A stretch of DNA of 64,000 nt, taken from NCBI RefSeq assembly GCF_052114605.1, contig NZ_JBFRFB010000012.1:62001-126000 (forward strand), read 5' to 3'. Source of the DNA: Microvirga sp052114605 (GTDB lineage: Bacteria > Pseudomonadota > Alphaproteobacteria > Rhizobiales > Beijerinckiaceae). Below the pieces are notes generated by a model. The model was not told the DNA's origin. It worked only from the letters and a program-made list of their open reading frames with translations, and searched no databases. Every line of letters begins with the position of its first letter. Positions within the stretch are counted from its first letter, which is position 1. This document shows positions 59,389 through 64,000 of this stretch, piece by piece. Made by a program: the position numbers and the translations under genes.

Positions 59389-61236
59389 GTGGATCTCTCC
59401 TTTCTCGTCATCCAAGCGCTCAACGGCCTCTCAAGCGCCTCCTCCCTGTTCATCACCGCCTGCGGCCTCACGCTCGTGTTCGGCGTGACGCGCATCGTCA
59501 ATTTCGCTCACGGTTCGCTCTACATGATCGGCGCCTACACCGCCGCGACGCTCGTGCCGCGCCTGCTCGAATATTCCTTCGGACCCATCACCTTCTGGGC
59601 GGGCATTCTTGCAGCGGCGCTTTTTGTCGGCATCATCGGCATCCTGATCGAAGTGCTGCTGCTGCGCCGGATCTACGGCGCGCCGGAACTCTTCCAGCTG
59701 CTCGCCACCTTCGGCGTCGTGCTCGTGGTGCAGGATCTCGTGATTCTCGTCTTCGGCCCCGAAGATATTCTGGGGCCACGTGCGCCGGGATTGCGCGCTC
59801 CTGTCGAAATTCTCGGGCGGCGTTTTCCATCCTACGAACTCGTGCTGATCGCCGCAGGTCCCGTCGTGCTCGGTCTCGTGTGGCTGCTACTGCGCAAGAC
59901 CCGCTTCGGCGTGCTCGTGCGCGCGGCGACGCAGGATCGTGACATGATCGCGGCGCTCGGCGTCAATCAGCGACTGCTGTTCACCGGCACGCTTTTTCTC
60001 GGCGCGTTCCTCGCAGGGCTCGGCGGCGCATTGCAGATCCCGCGCGTCTCGGCCCATGCGGGCATGGATCTCTCCATCATCGCGGAAGCTTTCGTCGTCA
60101 CGGTCGTCGGCGGAATGGGCAGCGTGCCCGGCGCGTTTCTGGCGGCTCTCATCATCGGGCAGCTGCAGGCCTTCGGCATCCTGCTCTTTCCGAAAAGCAC
60201 GCTCGTCGTCGTCTTCCTGCTCATGGCAGTGGTGCTGGCGGTGAGGCCGAACGGTTTCTTCGGCAGGCCCGAGGTGATCGGCGGCGCCCATGCGGTCGGC
60301 ATCACAAGCCGCAAGCATTCGCCGCTCACCAAGCTCTTCGCCTTCTTTGCGCTTCTCATTCTCGCAGCCCTTCCGCTGGTCGGCGATGCCTATGTGCTGA
60401 AGGTCGGCACCGAGATCCTCATCTTCGCGCTCTTCGCGTTCAGTCTTCAGCTTCTCATCGGCGTCGGCGGCATCGTGAGCTTCGGCCATGCGGCCTTCTT
60501 CGGCCTCGGCGCTTACGGCGCGGCGCTCGCCGTGAAATGGGCGAACCTGCCGATGGAAGGCGCGCTTCCCATGGGCCTGTTGCTCGCAGCCATCGGCGCA
60601 GCAGCCATCGGCGCTTTCGTGGTGCGACTGTCGGGCATCTATCTGGCGATGATGACGCTGGCTGCCGCGCAGATTATCTTCGCGGTCGCCTTCCAATGGG
60701 TCGATGTGACCGGCGGCGACAACGGCATCGTCGGCGTATGGCCCTCCGCCTGGGCGTCCGGTCAGACGATGTATTACCTCTTCACCCTCGCGCTGACGGC
60801 AATCACGGTTTTCCTGCTGACACGCATCATCGACGCACCTTTCGGCTATGCGTTGCGCGCCGCGCGCGACTCCGAAGCACGCGCTGAATCCATCGGCCTG
60901 AAAATCCGCCAGCACCGCTGGATCGCCTTCGCCATTTCCGGCGCGGCAGCCGGACTTGCAGGCGGGCTCTATGCCTTCTCGCGCGGCTCCGTCGATCCCA
61001 CCCTGCTCAGCATTCCGACATCGGTCGATGCCCTGACCATGCTGCTTCTCGGCGGCATTCAGACCATCACGGGGCCGCTCTGGGGTGCAGGCGTCCTGCA
61101 TGTGCTGCGTGACCAGATCATGCCGCTCACATCCCTGTGGCGGCTGGTGCTGGGTGCCAGCATCATCGCCATCGTGCTCATCTTCCCGCGCGGTCTCGTC
61201 GGCACCATTCAATATTGGCGTGAGGAGCGCATATGA
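59389..61236 (+). CDS. Fused LivH-LivM branched-chain amino acid/amide ABC permease
   Basis: A 615-residue inner-membrane protein joining two permeases normally encoded separately. Residues ~1-295 are LivH-like (LNGLSSASSLFITACGLTLVFGVTRIVNFAHGSLYM area, then VTVVGGMGSVPGAFLAALI); residues ~310-615 are LivM-like (LLIGVGGIVSFGHAAFFGLGAYG region, then YALRAARDSEARAESIGLK, GGLYAFSRGSVDPTLLS, LLGGIQTITGPLWGAGV). Start is GTG with the ribosome binding site provided by the right repeat of the DUF559 unit. It overlaps livG (ATGA). Confidence 0.93.
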   Translation: MDLSFLVIQALNGLSSASSLFITACGLTLVFGVTRIVNFAHGSLYMIGAYTAATLVPRLLEYSFGPITFWAGILAAALFVGIIGILIEVLLLRRIYGAPELFQLLATFGVVLVVQDLVILVFGPEDILGPRAPGLRAPVEILGRRFPSYELVLIAAGPVVLGLVWLLLRKTRFGVLVRAATQDRDMIAALGVNQRLLFTGTLFLGAFLAGLGGALQIPRVSAHAGMDLSIIAEAFVVTVVGGMGSVPGAFLAALIIGQLQAFGILLFPKSTLVVVFLLMAVVLAVRPNGFFGRPEVIGGAHAVGITSRKHSPLTKLFAFFALLILAALPLVGDAYVLKVGTEILIFALFAFSLQLLIGVGGIVSFGHAAFFGLGAYGAALAVKWANLPMEGALPMGLLLAAIGAAAIGAFVVRLSGIYLAMMTLAAAQIIFAVAFQWVDVTGGDNGIVGVWPSAWASGQTMYYLFTLALTAITVFLLTRIIDAPFGYALRAARDSEARAESIGLKIRQHRWIAFAISGAAAGLAGGLYAFSRGSVDPTLLSIPTSVDALTMLLLGGIQTITGPLWGAGVLHVLRDQIMPLTSLWRLVLGASIIAIVLIFPRGLVGTIQYWREERI

Positions 61237-62009
61237 CGCTTCTCTCCGTTCAGCACCTCGCTAAATCCTTCGGCGGCGTGACTGCGGCGCGCGATGTGAG
61301 CTTCTTGCTCGAACGCGGCGAGCTTTTAGCCATCATCGGCCCGAATGGTGCCGGCAAGTCCACCGTGTTCAACATGGTCGGCGGACAGCTGCGCCCGGAT
61401 CGCGGCGCGGTTCTGCTCGATGGGCAGGACATCACCAACACCGCGCCGCAGAAGCGCTTTCGCCTCGGCGTCGGACGCACCTTTCAGGTCGCGCAGACAT
61501 TCCTTTCCATGAATGTGGCCGAGAACGTGCAGATGGCGCTGTTGAGCCATGCCAAAGAGACCGGCGGGCTCTGGTCGCCCGTGCGCATGCGCCACCGCGA
61601 TGAAGCCATGAACCTGCTGAAGCAGGTCGGCATGGAGGAGGCAGCGGACAATCCCTGCTCGGCGCTCGCCTATGGCGACGTGAAGCGGGTGGAGCTTGCC
61701 ATCGCGCTCGCGGGCCAGCCGAAGTTGCTGCTCATGGACGAGCCCACCGCCGGCATGGCGGCGCGCGAGCGCTCGGAGCTCATGGACCTCACGTCTACCA
61801 TTGCCGATACGAAGGGAATCGGCGTTCTGTTCACCGAGCACGACATGGATGTGGTGTTCGGCCATGCGGAGCGTGTGATCGTGCTCGTGCGCGGCCAGAT
61901 CATCGCCGCGGGCACCCCGGACGAGATCCGCCACCATGACGAGGTCCGCCGCGCTTATCTCGGCGACGATCATGCGCTTGATCGGCCCAAGGGAGTGAGC
62001 CCCTCATGA
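61233..62009 (+). CDS. livG: Liv-type ABC transporter ATP-binding protein LivG
   Basis: A 258-residue ATPase. Walker A GPNGAGKST, Walker B LLLMDEPTAGM and H-loop FTEHDMD are intact; the signature reads LAYGDVKRVELAIAL rather than LSGGQ, usual for LivG. It contacts the fused permease and overlaps both neighbours by four bases. Confidence 0.93.
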   Translation: MTLLSVQHLAKSFGGVTAARDVSFLLERGELLAIIGPNGAGKSTVFNMVGGQLRPDRGAVLLDGQDITNTAPQKRFRLGVGRTFQVAQTFLSMNVAENVQMALLSHAKETGGLWSPVRMRHRDEAMNLLKQVGMEEAADNPCSALAYGDVKRVELAIALAGQPKLLLMDEPTAGMAARERSELMDLTSTIADTKGIGVLFTEHDMDVVFGHAERVIVLVRGQIIAAGTPDEIRHHDEVRRAYLGDDHALDRPKGVSPS

Positions 62010-62719
62010 GCGCGCCGCTTCTCGAAATCTGGAACATGAGCGCCTCCTATGGCCGGGCGCAGGTGCTGTTCGGCCTGTCGTTCCAGCTTTATGCGGGCGA
62101 AGTACTGGCGCTCGTCGGCCGCAACGGCGCGGGCAAGACCACGACGCTCAAGGCCGTCATGAGCCTGATCCCCGCCACTGCCGAGAAGGCCACCTTCAAG
62201 GGCCACACCCTCTCCCGCCTGCCCACCTACAAGATCGCCCGCCTCGGCCTTGGCTATGTCCCCGAGGACCGGCGCATCTTCACGGACCTGACGGTGGACG
62301 AAAACTTGGAGGCGGGCCGTAAGGCCGGGGGCGGACGGCGCTCCCCCTGGACGCCGGAGCGGGTGTTCCGGCTCTTCCCCAACCTCGCCGAGATGCGCGG
62401 GCGGCGGGGCAACCAGATGTCCGGCGGCGAGCAGCAGATGCTCACCATCGCCCGAACCCTCATGGGCAACCCGGACGCCATCCTGCTCGACGAGCCCTCG
62501 GAGGGCATCGCCCCGGTGATCGTGCAGATGATGGCGGAGGCCATCCGGGCCATGAAGGCCGAGGGCGTGGCCGTGCTCCTCTCCGAACAGAACTGGGCCT
62601 TTGCCGCAGGCATCAGCGACCGGGCCATCGTGATCGAACGCGGCGAAATGCGCTTCATGGGCGCCATGACCGAGCTGATGGCCGATGAGCGCCTGCGGGC
62701 GGAGACGCTGGGGGTCTAA
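62006..62719 (+). CDS. livF: Liv-type ABC transporter ATP-binding protein LivF
   Basis: A 237-residue ATPase, partner of LivG: Walker A GRNGAGKTTT, signature MSGGEQQMLTIARTLM, Walker B ILLDEPSEGI, and SEQN in place of the H-loop His, which is normal for LivF. Last gene of the operon; its ATG overlaps the livG stop. Confidence 0.93.
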   Translation: MSAPLLEIWNMSASYGRAQVLFGLSFQLYAGEVLALVGRNGAGKTTTLKAVMSLIPATAEKATFKGHTLSRLPTYKIARLGLGYVPEDRRIFTDLTVDENLEAGRKAGGGRRSPWTPERVFRLFPNLAEMRGRRGNQMSGGEQQMLTIARTLMGNPDAILLDEPSEGIAPVIVQMMAEAIRAMKAEGVAVLLSEQNWAFAAGISDRAIVIERGEMRFMGAMTELMADERLRAETLGV

Positions 62720-62758
62720 CCGTGGCGTTTTGGGCGCAACAAACGTAACCCTAATCCA

Positions 62759-62787
62759 TTGACGGGGCGGGCAGAAAAGTCGATATG
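62759..62787 (+). promoter_or_regulatory. Predicted promoter of the ferredoxin gene
   Basis: TTGACG at 62759-62764 and GATATG at 62782-62787 with 17-bp spacing, about 60 bases before the ferredoxin ATG. Confidence 0.45.
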
Positions 62788-62849
62788 CACCCCATCGGCG
62801 CGCCTCCCGCGCCGCACTCCGTCAAACCACGCGAAGGAACCAGCCTTTC

Positions 62850-63164
62850 ATGGGCGTCATCCATGTGACTGATCGGGACGGCCAGCGCCACACCCTCGAG
62901 GCCATCGAGGGCTGGCGGGTCATGGAGATCATCCGGGACTGGGGCCTGCCCATCGAAGGGCTGTGCGGCGGTGCCTGCGAATGCGCCACCTGCCACGTCT
63001 TCGTGGACGAAGCCTGGCTGGACAAGCTCTTTCCTCCCAGCGAGGAGGAGGAGGACCAACTCGACACCGTGATGTCGAGGTCCAATTCGCGTCTGTCCTG
63101 CCAGATCCTCTGGACACCGGAACTCGACGGCCTGGAAGTCACCCTCGCGCCGACCGGCAGTTAA
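62850..63164 (+). CDS. Adrenodoxin-type [2Fe-2S] ferredoxin
   Basis: A 104-residue electron carrier. Cluster ligands are Cys39, Cys45 and Cys48 (CGGACECATC) and Cys84 (RLSCQILW), the spacing of adrenodoxin/FdxB-like ferredoxins. The acidic PPSEEEEDQLDTV segment is the usual partner-docking region. It likely receives electrons from the reductase encoded 69 bases downstream and passes them to a P450, Fe-S assembly or another oxygenase; the partner is unknown. Confidence 0.92.
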   Translation: MGVIHVTDRDGQRHTLEAIEGWRVMEIIRDWGLPIEGLCGGACECATCHVFVDEAWLDKLFPPSEEEEDQLDTVMSRSNSRLSCQILWTPELDGLEVTLAPTGS

Positions 63165-63190
63165 CCACCCTGCCGCATTGCCAAGATTGC

Positions 63191-63217
63191 GAGACCGTGC
63201 TTTTCGAAAGCGGTCTC
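63191..63217 (+). other. Stem-loop in the ferredoxin-reductase leader
   Basis: GAGACC/GGTCTC (63191-63196, 63212-63217) encloses GCTTT/AAAGC, separated by a GT bulge, with loop TCG, immediately upstream of AAGGAG (63221-63226) and the reductase ATG. It could shape mRNA stability or translation, or attenuate read-through from the ferredoxin gene. Confidence 0.5.
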
Positions 63218-63233
63218 TCGAAGGAGCCTGTTC

Positions 63234-64000
63234 ATGACCGACCATATCGAAACGGATGTCGTCATCATCGGTGCCGGGCCCGTGGGCCTGTTCGCCGTGT
63301 TCGAACTGGGGCTCCTCGACATCAAATGTCACCTCATCGACATCCTGCCGAAGGTGGGCGGCCAATGCGCCGAGCTCTACCCGGAGAAGCCGATCTACGA
63401 CATTCCGGGCTTCCCGATGGTGACGGGCCAGGGCCTCGTCGACAACCTGATGGCCCAGATCGATCCCTTCCACCCGACTTTCCACTTCAACGAGATGGTG
63501 GAAAGCATCGAGACGCTCGGCACCCCCGAGGCGCCCCTCTTCCGCGTCAAGACGTCGGAGAACGGCACGACATTTACCTGCAGGGCTGTGATCATCGCCG
63601 CCGGCGGCGGCTCGTTCCTGCCCAAGAAGCCGCCGATCGAGAACATCGAAGCCTATGAGGGCACGAGCGTGTTCTATGCGGTGCGCAAGATGGAGATGTT
63701 CCGCGACAAGAAGATCCTCATCGTCGGCGGCGGCGATTCGGCCCTCGACTGGACCGTGAACCTGCAGCCCATCGCCAAGCGCCTGACCCTGCTCCATCGC
63801 CGCGACGCCTTCCGCGCCGCGCCGCATACGGTGGAAAAAATGCGTTCCCTCGTCGCCTCGGGCGACATGGACCTGCATCTCGGCCAGGTGAGCCACCTGA
63901 AGGGCGATAACCACGTGCTCCACGGCGCGACGATCCGCAAGGATGACGGCTCCGAGTTCACGGTGGATTGCGACGTGATGCTGCCCTTCTTCGGGCTCAC
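63234..64000 (+). CDS. Ferredoxin-NADP(+) reductase, thioredoxin-reductase-like (3' truncated)
   Basis: The first 255 codons of a reductase that runs off the window. N-terminal FAD motif VVIIGAGPVGLFAVFELGLL, GGQCAELYPEKPIYDIPGFP, then the NAD(P)H Rossmann loop LIVGGGDSALDW followed by LLHRRDAFRAAP. It resembles TrxB but lacks the redox CxxC, the hallmark of TrxR-like ferredoxin-NADP reductases (FNR2). AAGGAG precedes the ATG by 7-8 bases. It forms a natural electron-transfer pair with the upstream ferredoxin. Confidence 0.93.
   Translation, partial: MTDHIETDVVIIGAGPVGLFAVFELGLLDIKCHLIDILPKVGGQCAELYPEKPIYDIPGFPMVTGQGLVDNLMAQIDPFHPTFHFNEMVESIETLGTPEAPLFRVKTSENGTTFTCRAVIIAAGGGSFLPKKPPIENIEAYEGTSVFYAVRKMEMFRDKKILIVGGGDSALDWTVNLQPIAKRLTLLHRRDAFRAAPHTVEKMRSLVASGDMDLHLGQVSHLKGDNHVLHGATIRKDDGSEFTVDCDVMLPFFGL

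Overview
The window (64 kb, GC-rich, very high third-position GC, dense operons with ATGA/TGATG overlaps) looks like chromosomal DNA of an alphaproteobacterium of the order Hyphomicrobiales (Rhizobiales). Pointers are a BcsN-containing cellulose operon, a small RNA resembling the alphaproteobacterial suhB/MmgR (alpha-r8) family, two Fur-family regulators in tandem, and several families of intergenic palindromes common in this order. A Methylobacteriaceae/Microvirga-type genome would fit, but genus is inference. I see no tRNA, rRNA, CRISPR array, prophage or insertion sequence with a transposase.

Layout. 1-3.5 kb: end of a methyltransferase gene, phosphoglucomutase, a VOC protein, a probable sRNA and a small membrane protein. 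3.5-10.8 kb: a LacI repressor divergent from a sugar ABC importer (ATPase, permease, binding protein) followed by a TIM-barrel isomerase/epimerase-like protein and a Gfo/Idh/MocA oxidoreductase; a promoter and a perfect 16-bp palindromic operator lie between. 10.9-12 kb: a Zur-like regulator and a second Fur-family protein without the usual metal ligands. 12.1-17 kb: RND pump and adaptor with a divergent TetR regulator. 17-21.3 kb: glutarate catabolism (CoA-transferase, a DapB-like reductase lacking its catalytic His, glutaryl-CoA dehydrogenase) with a divergent LysR regulator; then a Bcr/CflA-type MFS exporter.

22.8-32 kb is a cellulose operon (bcsN, bcsA with PilZ, bcsB, bcsZ, and a TPR protein in place of full BcsC). 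Directly after it, 32.1-43.3 kb, is an eight-gene chemosensory operon with Wsp-type components (CheW, CheR-TPR, CheW, MCP, CheA-REC, CheB), but in the place of a WspR diguanylate cyclase it ends with two histidine kinases carrying receiver domains. Adjacency to a c-di-GMP-responsive cellulose synthase suggests, without proving, a link to cellulose or surface behaviour.

43.5-48.8 kb is a dppABCDF dipeptide importer with a terminator hairpin after dppA. 49-57.5 kb carries an AI-2E-family membrane protein with a long extra C-terminal domain, a hydrolase, an M3 peptidase, aldose 1-epimerase plus SMP-30 lactonase, and an amidase. 57.7-62.7 kb is a Liv-type branched-chain/amide ABC operon interrupted by a compact unit: a DUF559 endonuclease-like gene bracketed by near-identical 48-bp inverted repeats. 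One repeat encodes the protein's C-terminal tail and supplies the ribosome binding site of the next transporter gene. I consider this the most unusual object in the window. The window ends in an adrenodoxin-type ferredoxin and a truncated ferredoxin-NADP reductase gene.
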